Shown: positions 9,298-18,182 of the stretch, one piece after another | Layout: every line of letters starts with the position of its first letter | How positions within the stretch are numbered: position 1 is the first letter of the stretch | NCBI RefSeq assembly: GCF_002954765.1 | Contig: NZ_MTPW01000001.1 | Coordinates: 2,617,501-2,681,500 of the forward strand | Source: Nonlabens arenilitoris | GTDB lineage: Bacteria; Bacteroidota; Bacteroidia; Flavobacteriales; Flavobacteriaceae | DNA: 64,000 nucleotides | Direction of reading: 5' to 3' | Program-made: the position numbers and the translations under genes | The notes under the pieces: model-generated | Databases searched by the model: none | Seen by the model: only the letters and a program-made list of their open reading frames with translations | Told to the model about the DNA's origin: nothing

Positions 9298-10731
9298 CTA
9301 AATTCTAGGATGTGTTCGTTCCCAGTTTCTGGCTACTTGAGATTCTCTCTTTAGATATTTAATATATTGCGCTACAATAATACCTGAAATCTTTTTTGGG
9401 TCGTGAAAATTGCGTTCATTAAAGTAGGTTTTTAGTCTAGACCCATCAATAATACCCCAGTTAGTTCTTATCCATATACCTAGTCCACCTGCGTCAGAGT
9501 TGTATTTATCTGGTTGATTTTCTAAGGATACCAGAATTTTACGTTCTTTTTCTGGCATAATCTTATCTAATTGGACAAAAGATTCTTCAAGCGATCTAGG
9601 GATATAAAATCCATTGATAGTATCTAGTCGTTCTCTTCTGAGTTGTTCTTCTTTAACAGCTTTATTAAATGCTATTTTTTCATCTCTCGCAACGTTGTCA
9701 TTAGGATTGCGATAAGACATAGCATAGTAGTTGAAATATTGCTTAGGTAATTCATGATCTATAGTTGCTGGATCAAATCTCAAGTCGTCTATATACTTGA
9801 TAAGATCTTCCTTATCAAATCTAGGATCTACATCTAAAGAAGTCAATTCTAAGAACCCAAAACGTGTCATATAGCCAGTCATAGAAATATGATATAATTG
9901 AAACTCGCTAGCAGCTTTTTTATCATTCCTAGAGACCGACTTTAAATTATATCGTTTCTCTAAAAGACGATTTAATGTCTCACCTGATTTTTTTTCAATA
10001 AATTGATCGATGGTCATTCTGGTCTTAGGAACATTAAGAATCGTAGTCTTGGGACTAGGGAAGTCCTTGATAAATGGATAAAGCTTCTCAAAATCGACAT
10101 TCTTTTCTAAAACTAAATCATCGGTATGAAATACACTTATCTTTTTCTGACCGCTTACTGTATAAATTATATTATCCTTTACGACAAGCATTTTATGATG
10201 CAACCATTCTTCATCTTCATCCATACTGCGCAGCACCTTTTCATAGTCTGCTTTTCCATAGTCACTTCTCTTATAGTCAATCACAGCATCATAGTTATTA
10301 TATAATACAGTACAATTATTTTCCTTACTACTACAATCAGCATATTGATCTGTGGTAAAGCTGCCAAAGAGTAGTCCTTCTTTATAAACCACTACATTAT
10401 CATATTCCTTTTCTGGTCTATATTTTTTGTTTTGATAATAAACAACTATTCTACCATCATTTGAAAGTACAACGCGAGTACTGTTATCTAATAACATGTC
10501 AAAAGATCGTGGTATCTGATACATCAATTGATCGCCATCATAGACATATGATACACCATCTAGGTTTCCTGGTGTGTTATTAAATGCAATAGATTTTATT
10601 TTAAAAGATCCGTTTTCTGAAAAAGTTTCAGAAACAGGTATGCTATTGAGTCCGTCTTGTGCGGCAGCTATTGATATCCCTAATATCAACAGCATAAGTA
10701 CGATGTACTTCATATAATATGCTCTTTTCAT
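9298..10731 (-). CDS. secreted protein of unknown function
   Basis: The product is 477 residues, with a signal peptide ending near IAAAQDG. The middle has short beta-rich repeats (VLSNDGRIVVYYQNKKYRP) and the C-terminal half is charged and helical. No known motif is seen. It may start at the ATG at 10731 or, six codons later, at MKYIVLMLL; the second looks like a more typical signal peptide. It is probably periplasmic or surface-located. Confidence 0.7.
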   Translation of the reverse strand: MKRAYYMKYIVLMLLILGISIAAAQDGLNSIPVSETFSENGSFKIKSIAFNNTPGNLDGVSYVYDGDQLMYQIPRSFDMLLDNSTRVVLSNDGRIVVYYQNKKYRPEKEYDNVVVYKEGLLFGSFTTDQYADCSSKENNCTVLYNNYDAVIDYKRSDYGKADYEKVLRSMDEDEEWLHHKMLVVKDNIIYTVSGQKKISVFHTDDLVLEKNVDFEKLYPFIKDFPSPKTTILNVPKTRMTIDQFIEKKSGETLNRLLEKRYNLKSVSRNDKKAASEFQLYHISMTGYMTRFGFLELTSLDVDPRFDKEDLIKYIDDLRFDPATIDHELPKQYFNYYAMSYRNPNDNVARDEKIAFNKAVKEEQLRRERLDTINGFYIPRSLEESFVQLDKIMPEKERKILVSLENQPDKYNSDAGGLGIWIRTNWGIIDGSRLKTYFNERNFHDPKKISGIIVAQYIKYLKRESQVARNWERTHPRI

Positions 10732-10801
10732 AGCTACAAAGTAAGCATAAAACTACTTTGATGTCAATATTTTATAGGGGCAAAACTTTTAAGTGAGTGT
10801 T

Positions 10802-12997
10802 TTATAAGATTAAAAACCCATGAGCCTTAAGTTCTTCCATAGGTTCTGAAAACCAGAAAGCATCAAATTGTTCCCATTGCGATTCATAACTTTTCTTCAT
10901 GGCACCATAGGTCATTATGGGGCTAACTGTAGGTACAGACTGTTCTAATTGATCTATCAACCAGTCTGCTTTTGATTCTTCCAGCTCTATTTCAAACCAA
11001 TCAGTGGCTTGGTGAAATTGAAGTTTTAAAGTGTTGATTTCTTTGCTTTTTTTTAATATCGTAGACGCACCTATTAATGGTGAATTCCCTAACCATACCA
11101 ATTTGTGATTAGACTTAGGTGCTCGATAAGCATTGTGATTTAAACAATCCTCGATATAATGTGGATTAATTTGACTTTGAGGAATGTCAAATTCAAACCA
11201 TTCTTGTAAATCAAGTTCAAATCCTATACCGTGCATGTAGTTGAACAATGATTTTTTTAAACCATAACTAAACTTTGCGTGATTAACTCCAGTAGAATCT
11301 TCAAATTGCACATCATTATTAGCAAATGATATAGGTTTCAATTTTGGTGTAATACTATATCGCTCAGGATTCATACCTACTGGGCTATGTGCTGTAAGTG
11401 CAAACTGATGCCAAAATCCTGACTGTATGATACCTAATTCAAATAGCTGTCGTACCATTTCTAGACTGTCTACTGTCTCTTGCATTGTTTGTGTAGGATA
11501 TCCATACATTAAGTAAGCATGTACCATGATACCAGATTCTGTTAAGTTTCTAGTCACTTGTGCTACTTGAGCAACGGTTACACCTTTGTCTATCAATTTT
11601 AATAAGCGGTCAGACGCTACTTCTAATCCACCAGAAACGGCTATACAACCACTAGCTTTTAGTAAATGACATAGATCTTGAGTGAAGTTCTTTTCAAACC
11701 TGATATTTGTCCACCAGGTAACTGATAGTTTTCTCTTAATAATCTCTAGTGCTAATGCTCGCATTAATGCTGGCGGTGCTGCTTCATCAACAAAGTGAAA
11801 ACCACTTTCACCAGTTTGAGTTATCAATTGCTCCATGCGATCTACTAATATGCCAGCAGCAACGGGCTCATAAAGTTTAATATAATCTAGGGAAACATCA
11901 CAAAATGTACATTTTCCCCAGTAACAACCATGTGCCATGGTCAGTTTATTCCAGCGACCATCACTCCATAAACTGTGCATAGGATTTGCAATTTCTATGA
12001 CTGATATATACTCATCCAGTAGTAAATCACTATAATCAGGTGTTCCTACTTGACTTTGTTTATAATCACTTTGGGTACTATTGATTTTATATACAACCTC
12101 ATTATTTTCTAAAATAAAAGTGCGTTTAAAAACGTGTTGTTGATGCTGATCTAAAACATCTTTTACAATCAATTCTAGCGGTAACTCACCATCATCTAAT
12201 GAGATATAATCAATAAATTCAAACACGCGTACATCAGTCACAGAGCGTAATTCAGTATTAGCAAATCCACCACCGAAAGCGATTTTAATATGAGGATAAT
12301 GCTTCTTAATATACTGACCACATCTCAAAGAACTATATAAATTTCCAGGAAATGGAACAGACAGACAAACCAGTTGAGGTTGCACTTCTTTAATTCTTTT
12401 CTCTAAAATGTTCAGTGTGATATCATCAATAGCAGTGAGGTCACTTTCTAAATGGTCATAGATTTCATCAAAGCTGTTAGCACTCATTCCTAAACGCTCT
12501 GCATAACGACTGAACCCAAAGTTTTCATCGACACATTCCTTAATAAAGTCTGATAAATCTTCTAAATACAATGTAGCCAGATGTTTTGCTTTATCCTGCA
12601 TTCCCATATTACCAAAAGCCCATTCCATATCATCTAACTGCTCAAATCTAGACGCTCTAGGTAAATAATTATGAGTACAAATTTGTCTAGCCAGTGTATC
12701 GTTATGGCCTTGTAAAAAGGAAATTACAGGTTCCAGTACTTGTAAATATTGATCTTGTAAGGCGTAAATGCGCTGGCTATTTTGAGATGTAATACTTTGA
12801 TTATCAAAAGCCAGATCGAACATTGATTCCATTCCATCTTTTGAAAATAAAGCAAGAATCACTTCTATTCCTAAATCCATCTGGAATGAACTCACATCTT
12901 TGGTATTCAAGAAACCTTTGATGTAAGCTGTCGCCGGATACGGTGTGTTCAGTTGGGTGAACGGTGGCGTAATTAGTAATAAATCTCTTTGTTCCAT
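10802..12997 (-). CDS. radical SAM protein with B12-binding-like N-terminal half
   Basis: The product is 731 residues. The N-terminal half resembles the cobalamin-binding layout (LITPPF at the start, FGGGFANTEL near 241-250). The iron-sulfur cluster site is HGCYWGKCTFCDV with cysteines 358, 363 and 366, a CX4CX2C spacing instead of the usual CX3CX2C. SGGLEVAS and MYGYPTQTMQET follow the expected radical SAM barrel. Substrate and reaction are unknown. It stands alone with its own TACCTTTG promoter box at 13009-13016. Confidence 0.85.
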   Translation of the reverse strand: MEQRDLLLITPPFTQLNTPYPATAYIKGFLNTKDVSSFQMDLGIEVILALFSKDGMESMFDLAFDNQSITSQNSQRIYALQDQYLQVLEPVISFLQGHNDTLARQICTHNYLPRASRFEQLDDMEWAFGNMGMQDKAKHLATLYLEDLSDFIKECVDENFGFSRYAERLGMSANSFDEIYDHLESDLTAIDDITLNILEKRIKEVQPQLVCLSVPFPGNLYSSLRCGQYIKKHYPHIKIAFGGGFANTELRSVTDVRVFEFIDYISLDDGELPLELIVKDVLDQHQQHVFKRTFILENNEVVYKINSTQSDYKQSQVGTPDYSDLLLDEYISVIEIANPMHSLWSDGRWNKLTMAHGCYWGKCTFCDVSLDYIKLYEPVAAGILVDRMEQLITQTGESGFHFVDEAAPPALMRALALEIIKRKLSVTWWTNIRFEKNFTQDLCHLLKASGCIAVSGGLEVASDRLLKLIDKGVTVAQVAQVTRNLTESGIMVHAYLMYGYPTQTMQETVDSLEMVRQLFELGIIQSGFWHQFALTAHSPVGMNPERYSITPKLKPISFANNDVQFEDSTGVNHAKFSYGLKKSLFNYMHGIGFELDLQEWFEFDIPQSQINPHYIEDCLNHNAYRAPKSNHKLVWLGNSPLIGASTILKKSKEINTLKLQFHQATDWFEIELEESKADWLIDQLEQSVPTVSPIMTYGAMKKSYESQWEQFDAFWFSEPMEELKAHGFLIL

Positions 12998-13008
12998 AAA
13001 GTAAGTGA

Positions 13009-13016
13009 CAAAGGTA
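13009..13016 (-). promoter_or_regulatory. -7 box for the radical SAM gene
   Basis: The minus strand reads TACCTTTG, twelve bases before the start codon. Confidence 0.6.
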
Positions 13017-13060
13017 AGTGATTGACACTATAGAAATTTTCTGTTTTAGTAGATGCTACT

Positions 13061-13633
13061 TTAACCAAGTATGCATTTTATTTCATTTTTAAGTTCCGGA
13101 AGAACTAATCTTTTGAACCACTCATTTTTAGCTTGCCAAATATTATTTCTGGGTGATGGATGTGGTAATACAAAATATTTAGGTAAATATTCTTGATAGT
13201 TCTTAACCGTTTCAGTTAAAGTCTTTCTGCTAGATTCTTTGAGGTAATAATCTTGTGCATATTTACCTATAAGTAGAATGAGTTCCACTTCTGTTAAATG
13301 ACTTAATAACTGATTGTGCCACAAAGGAGCACACTCTTTTCTAGGTGGTAAATCACCTGTTTTACCTTTTCCTGGATAGCAGAATCCCATAGGAATAATA
13401 GCAAATTTTTCCACATCATAGAAGTCCTCTCGTGATATGTTAAGCCATTGTCTTAAATTCTCACCACTTTTATCATTCCACGGTATACCCGTTTTGTGTA
13501 CCACAGTTCCTGGTGCTTGTCCTATTATGACTATTTTACTTTTTTTGTGTGCTGTAACGATGGGTCTAGGACCTAACGATAAATGTTCTTTGCAAACCGT
13601 ACATTGTGATATGGTCTTAATTAATTCTTTCAT
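13061..13633 (-). CDS. uracil-DNA glycosylase family protein
   Basis: The product is 190 residues. The family's first motif appears as IIGQAPG (38-42) and the second as LPHPSPRN near residues 157-163. The N-terminal pair CTVCKEHL may help bind metal. It is thought to excise uracil or related bases from DNA. Its ATG overlaps the stop of the upstream Dus gene by one base (TAATG), so the two are translationally coupled. Confidence 0.85.
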   Translation of the reverse strand: MKELIKTISQCTVCKEHLSLGPRPIVTAHKKSKIVIIGQAPGTVVHKTGIPWNDKSGENLRQWLNISREDFYDVEKFAIIPMGFCYPGKGKTGDLPPRKECAPLWHNQLLSHLTEVELILLIGKYAQDYYLKESSRKTLTETVKNYQEYLPKYFVLPHPSPRNNIWQAKNEWFKRLVLPELKNEIKCILG

Positions 13634-14583
13634 TAATTGATAACCGTCTTCAAATTATCATTAACAGCCTGCTTATAAGCTCGTGGATTATTTGCTTTTT
13701 TAATCGCTTTAAAAGCCTTTTGCGGATTAGGAAACGTTTGTGACCAGTATTCCCAAAAACCTTGCATTTTCATCTTGATAGGCGTTGGTCCTTGTAGAAA
13801 ATCATCATACTCTTGATAAATCGTATCGTGAAATTCACGGAAAATTTCCCAGCGATTTTCTGGATAAACTTCGGTATCTGACTTGATCATGCTCGGTAGA
13901 AAAGGATCTGCGATAAGTCCACGACCGATCATCCAGTGGTCGATGGTTGGGAATTGTTCCTGCATTTTTCTAAAACCAGCAACTGTAGTTATGTCACCAT
14001 TATAATAAAGTTTAGTTTTAGTAGTATCTAGACAGCGCTGGAATGATGCTAGATCCACGCCACCTTTGTATAGTTGCTTGCCTATACGTGCGTGAATGGC
14101 TATATTTTTAATAGGATATTTTTCTAGAATAGGAAAGGTGTCCAGTATCTCTGTAGGTTCTAGATATCCCATTCTCATTTTCATAGAAACAATCACATCG
14201 GTCTCTGTATGAACGCGATCCAGTATGGCATCTATTTTAGAAGGATCACAAATCAAACCACTTCCCATACCTTTTTTAGTCACCATAGGGTAAGGACATC
14301 CTAGGTTCCAATTCAATTCTTTATAACCTAAAGACCTGATGTATTTTACAGCTGTGATGAACTCATCGGCACTGTTAGTCATTACCTGCGGAATCAAATC
14401 AGGTACATGATTATTTTCTAGTTGTAAATCGCGCTGGTATTTTGCACTGATTTCTGGCTTATTATTAAACCTGATATAAGGTGCATAAAAGGTGTCTATA
14501 CCACCAAAGTACTTATGTAGCGCATTCCTAAAACGGAACTCTGTAAAACCTTGTAATGGTGATGATAGAAGAGTAAATGACAT
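13633..14583 (-). CDS. tRNA-dihydrouridine synthase
   Basis: The product is 316 residues. It is an FMN-dependent enzyme that reduces uridines in the tRNA D loop or elsewhere. NWNLGCPYP carries the catalytic Cys96, MKMRMGY the substrate-binding strand and IGRGLIADP the FMN-phosphate site. The start (LLSSPLQGFTEFRFR) resembles DusC-like proteins, but the subclass is not certain. It is the middle gene of an operon with a pseudouridine synthase upstream and a uracil-DNA glycosylase downstream. Confidence 0.9.
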   Translation of the reverse strand: MSFTLLSSPLQGFTEFRFRNALHKYFGGIDTFYAPYIRFNNKPEISAKYQRDLQLENNHVPDLIPQVMTNSADEFITAVKYIRSLGYKELNWNLGCPYPMVTKKGMGSGLICDPSKIDAILDRVHTETDVIVSMKMRMGYLEPTEILDTFPILEKYPIKNIAIHARIGKQLYKGGVDLASFQRCLDTTKTKLYYNGDITTVAGFRKMQEQFPTIDHWMIGRGLIADPFLPSMIKSDTEVYPENRWEIFREFHDTIYQEYDDFLQGPTPIKMKMQGFWEYWSQTFPNPQKAFKAIKKANNPRAYKQAVNDNLKTVIN

Positions 14584-14585
14584 AT

Positions 14586-16271
14586 TTAAAAAGGTACAGG
14601 TGCTTTAAAGGAAACTGATTTACCAGTCACAGGATGAATAAATTTTATAAACTCAGCATGTAAATGTAAACGATTTGTTGCTGTACCATATAGATCATCT
14701 CCTACAATCGGTGCATTCAATCCACTGGCATGTGCTGCGTGAACTCTTAACTGATGTGTGCGACCGGTAATAGGATAGAAGTGAACTAAGGTGTGTGCAT
14801 CACGACGCTCAATCACTTGATATTTAGTGCGCGCTTCTTTACCGTAGTCATAGCATACTAATTGTGTAGGTCTGTTATCTAAATCAACACGCAATGGAAG
14901 TTCAATCATACCATTTTCGTTCTCTAAAACACCATCGAGCAATGCTACATAACGTTTAGTGATAGTACGACTCACAAATTGCTCTTGAATAAAATGATAA
15001 TATTCTAAGTTTTTTGTGGCTACTAAAATCCCAGATGTTGACATATCTAATCTGTGTACTAAAATAGGTCCCGTAGCTTCTGGATATAACTCTTTCAGTC
15101 TACTATATACACTGTCTTTTATAGTTTTACCAGGCACAGATAAAAACTCCTCGGGTTTATTTACAATAATAATGGCCTCATCTTCATAGATCACATCCAT
15201 CGTTTTTCCTACGGCAGGATTTACGAGCAGTGGATTGTCTTCAACGTCTAATCCTTGCAGCATATGGCCTAATATAGGTTCACACTTACTGCGACAAGCT
15301 GGATAAAATTGCTTGTGTTTTCTGATTTGTGATTTAGACGATTTTCCCCACCAAAATTCTGCAAGGGCTATGGGTTTTAACGCTTTCGCGAAAGCGTATT
15401 GCAACAATTTAGGTGCGGCACAATCTCCTGTAGATGCTGGTGGAGCGCCTAATTGAAGTTCATTAAAGATTTCTAATACATTTTTGCGTTCACCACGAGC
15501 ATTGAGTAATGCATACTGCTTAAAAATCCAATCCTGTAATTCTAATGATTGCTGTCTACGTTGCTGGGTTAGCATTTCCATTTGCTGTTGATATTGATCA
15601 ACGATAACTTGAAATGGTTGCTGCTTTTCTAATAGGTAAATCTCATATTCTCGATAGAGAAACTTCTGATTGAGATGTTGTTGGTGTTGTAAAGCTTTAA
15701 GCTTTTGAAATTCTTGCTCGTCTAGAGTTTTAGAGCTTTGTCTAAGTTGTGCTTTAAGTTCTCGAGACTGAAGTTTATGTTTTTTGCGCTGTGCCTCAAG
15801 TAAAAGGGATGCCTTTTCTTTTAAATAGTTAAGATTATTTAAAGCGGTAGTGTACTCCTTAGTTTGTTCTAACGCTGCTACCTGATTACTTAACTTTGTA
15901 AATTCTTTAAACTGCCCATCACAATAACTTTTATCAAAATCCTCAACATAAGCAGCTGGTACAAAGGGATCAATATCCATAGTTCCATCTATCTGGCCGC
16001 TAAAAGCAGATAGATATCCTAGTTCTCCTTCTTCTTTTTGTACGACCAGTACACCAAACATTTTTCCTGCGGCTTCTCCAGCACCTGTCTTTTCATTCCA
16101 AAAGTTGTGTTGCCAGTCTTGTGGTTGTTCTAAATATTCTTGTAATTCACGAGTCGCTATTAAGGACAACTCATGTGGCTCATAGAAAATAGGAAACGTA
16201 AACTTCTTAGGAATAGAGATTCCTGTTATGTCCGTTTTAAAAAGAGTAAAGCAATTTTCTAATGAAGGCAT
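14586..16271 (-). CDS. RluA-type pseudouridine synthase with long coiled-coil N-terminus
   Basis: The product is 561 residues. The C-terminal 210 residues are a complete RluA/RsuA catalytic domain, with HRLDMSTSG holding the catalytic aspartate and GRTHQLRVH near the end. The N-terminal 350 residues include a Gln/Lys-rich coiled coil (roughly 140-260) and a cysteine pair (FYPACRSKCEP). The backbone palindrome at 15381-15396 is read in frame as YAFAKAL. It lies two bases upstream of the Dus gene, so it is co-transcribed with it. Confidence 0.9.
   Translation of the reverse strand: MPSLENCFTLFKTDITGISIPKKFTFPIFYEPHELSLIATRELQEYLEQPQDWQHNFWNEKTGAGEAAGKMFGVLVVQKEEGELGYLSAFSGQIDGTMDIDPFVPAAYVEDFDKSYCDGQFKEFTKLSNQVAALEQTKEYTTALNNLNYLKEKASLLLEAQRKKHKLQSRELKAQLRQSSKTLDEQEFQKLKALQHQQHLNQKFLYREYEIYLLEKQQPFQVIVDQYQQQMEMLTQQRRQQSLELQDWIFKQYALLNARGERKNVLEIFNELQLGAPPASTGDCAAPKLLQYAFAKALKPIALAEFWWGKSSKSQIRKHKQFYPACRSKCEPILGHMLQGLDVEDNPLLVNPAVGKTMDVIYEDEAIIIVNKPEEFLSVPGKTIKDSVYSRLKELYPEATGPILVHRLDMSTSGILVATKNLEYYHFIQEQFVSRTITKRYVALLDGVLENENGMIELPLRVDLDNRPTQLVCYDYGKEARTKYQVIERRDAHTLVHFYPITGRTHQLRVHAAHASGLNAPIVGDDLYGTATNRLHLHAEFIKFIHPVTGKSVSFKAPVPF
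15381..15396. repeat. backbone palindrome, copy 4
   Basis: Perfect CGCTTTCGCGAAAGCG inside the pseudouridine synthase gene, read as AFAKA. Confidence 0.9.
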
Positions 16272-16287
16272 TAAAGCTAGTTATTAT

Positions 16288-16322
16288 TTAAAAACCTCAC
16301 TGGTTTTCCATACCGGTGAGGT
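16288..16322 (-). terminator. terminator of the ABC transporter operon
   Basis: ACCTCAC (16294-16300) pairs with GTGAGGT (16316-16322), and the minus strand continues into a U-rich tract, just after the ABC transporter stop. Confidence 0.7.
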
Positions 16323-16358
16323 CATATTTTTATTATTTAATATTAATATTCTAAAATG

Positions 16359-18179
16359 TTACAAACTCTGCATTCCTACCAGACCATTATATAAGCCTTT
16401 CATTTCAATCAACTCGGCATGCGTTCCTTGTTCTGCAATTTCACCTTTATTCATGACGACTATGTTGTCCGCATTTTGAATGGTAGAAAGTCGGTGAGCA
16501 ATAACTATAGACGTTCTATTTTTCATCACTTTCTCAAGTGCATCTTGAACCAGTCTTTCACTTTCTGTATCCAGTGCACTGGTTGCTTCATCGAGAACTA
16601 GTATAGGAGCGTTTTTAAGAACCGCACGTGCAATAGAAAGACGCTGTTTTTGTCCACCACTTAGTTTTCCACCACTATCACCTATGTTGGTATGAATTCC
16701 TTCAGGAAGATCTTTTACAAATTCCCACGCGTTTGCAATTTTAAGAGCGTTGATAACCTCTTCATCACTCGCATTTTTATTTGCTAAAGCAACGTTGACA
16801 GCAATCGTATCATTAAATAAGATTGAGTCTTGAGTTACTAGTGCCATTTGGTCTCGTAAACTTTTAAGGGTCACATCTTTAATATCATGTCCATCAATGG
16901 AAATAGTTCCTTCTTGAACATCATAGAATCGAGTAAGTAGATTTGCAATAGTACTTTTACCAGAACCACTTTGACCTACTAAGGCGACACTTTTTCCTTT
17001 AGGAATATGAAGAGAGAAATTTTTAAGTACTGGTTCGTCCTCATAGGCAAATGTGACATTATTAATGTCTATACCTTGTTTAAACCCATCAATATGAACT
17101 GCACGAGGCTGATCGACTATAGAGTTCTCGGTATGTAATATTTGAAGTACACGCTCAGCAGCGGCATTTCCTTTTTTAACACCATAACTAGCTTTAGAAA
17201 GTGCCTTTGCAGGTGTGAGAATGGCATAAGCTAATCCCATAAAGGTAATAAAGGTAGAACCGGCAATGGTGCCATCTACTAAAACCATGCGTCCACCAAA
17301 CCATAGTAGAACTCCTATCACTGCAATACCTAAAACTTCACTTACTGGGCTGGCAAAACTTTTACGTTTATCAAGACTGTTTGTAAATCTACGGAATCTG
17401 CTAGTGGTTTTCTCAAAGCTATCCTGCATGCGTTCTTCTGCGTTAAAACCTTTAATGACTTTAAGTCCACCTAGTGTTTCTTCTAGTTGAGAAAGAACAG
17501 CGCCTTGTTCTTTTTGTACCCGTTCTGATTTACTTTTTAAACGTTTACCTATAAGCGATATGATGTAACCACTAATTGGTATAAATACTAAAACAAACAA
17601 GGTTAGTTTAACGCTAAACATTAACATCGCGGCCAGCGCAAATATGATATTGAGAGGTTCTTTTACAATCAATTCTAGTATGGATAAAAAACTACTTTGA
17701 ATTTCTATCACGTCTGTCGTGGCACGAGAAATGACATCTCCTTTACGTTTCTCAGAAAAATAAGAAACAGGAAGATTCACAATTTTCTTGTACAAATCAT
17801 CGCGTAGATCTTTCATAATTCCAGTCCTGAAAAAGGTCAAGAAATACATTCCTAAATATCCAAATACATTCTTTAGAAAGAAAAGACTTATCACTAGAAC
17901 GATCATTAAAATTAACGCTTGTTCTTGGTCGTTTTTTGCAACTTCAGATACGTAGTAATTCACATATCCTTCCACAAACTCTTTTGTTTTAGTAAAATCA
18001 GTCCAGATAGGTTTTTTATAAACGACCTCAGTTTCTTGAAATAATACCTGTAGTACAGGCATTAAAGAAACAAATGATAACGTACTAAAAAATGCAAAGA
18101 GTACATTACTTATTATATTGAGTACAGCCCATTTTCTGTATGGTTTTGCATACCCAAGAATCTCTTTGAAATAATTCAT
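16359..18179 (-). CDS. ABC exporter, fused membrane and ATPase domains (MsbA-like)
   Basis: The product is 606 residues. Six membrane helices come first (about 15-320), then an ATPase domain with Walker A GQSGSGKST, signature LSGGQKQRLSIAR, Walker B ILVLDEATSALD and the switch histidine in IVIAHRLS. It works as a homodimer in the inner membrane. The family exports lipids, lipid A or drugs; the substrate is not readable here. It is the second gene of an operon, three bases after the phosphosugar mutase. Confidence 0.92.
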   Translation of the reverse strand: MNYFKEILGYAKPYRKWAVLNIISNVLFAFFSTLSFVSLMPVLQVLFQETEVVYKKPIWTDFTKTKEFVEGYVNYYVSEVAKNDQEQALILMIVLVISLFFLKNVFGYLGMYFLTFFRTGIMKDLRDDLYKKIVNLPVSYFSEKRKGDVISRATTDVIEIQSSFLSILELIVKEPLNIIFALAAMLMFSVKLTLFVLVFIPISGYIISLIGKRLKSKSERVQKEQGAVLSQLEETLGGLKVIKGFNAEERMQDSFEKTTSRFRRFTNSLDKRKSFASPVSEVLGIAVIGVLLWFGGRMVLVDGTIAGSTFITFMGLAYAILTPAKALSKASYGVKKGNAAAERVLQILHTENSIVDQPRAVHIDGFKQGIDINNVTFAYEDEPVLKNFSLHIPKGKSVALVGQSGSGKSTIANLLTRFYDVQEGTISIDGHDIKDVTLKSLRDQMALVTQDSILFNDTIAVNVALANKNASDEEVINALKIANAWEFVKDLPEGIHTNIGDSGGKLSGGQKQRLSIARAVLKNAPILVLDEATSALDTESERLVQDALEKVMKNRTSIVIAHRLSTIQNADNIVVMNKGEIAEQGTHAELIEMKGLYNGLVGMQSL

Positions 18180-18182
18180 TAA

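Noticed and set aside
12804..13028. 74-residue frame on the minus strand over the radical SAM start
   Set aside because: It is another frame of the radical SAM gene and has no independent support.
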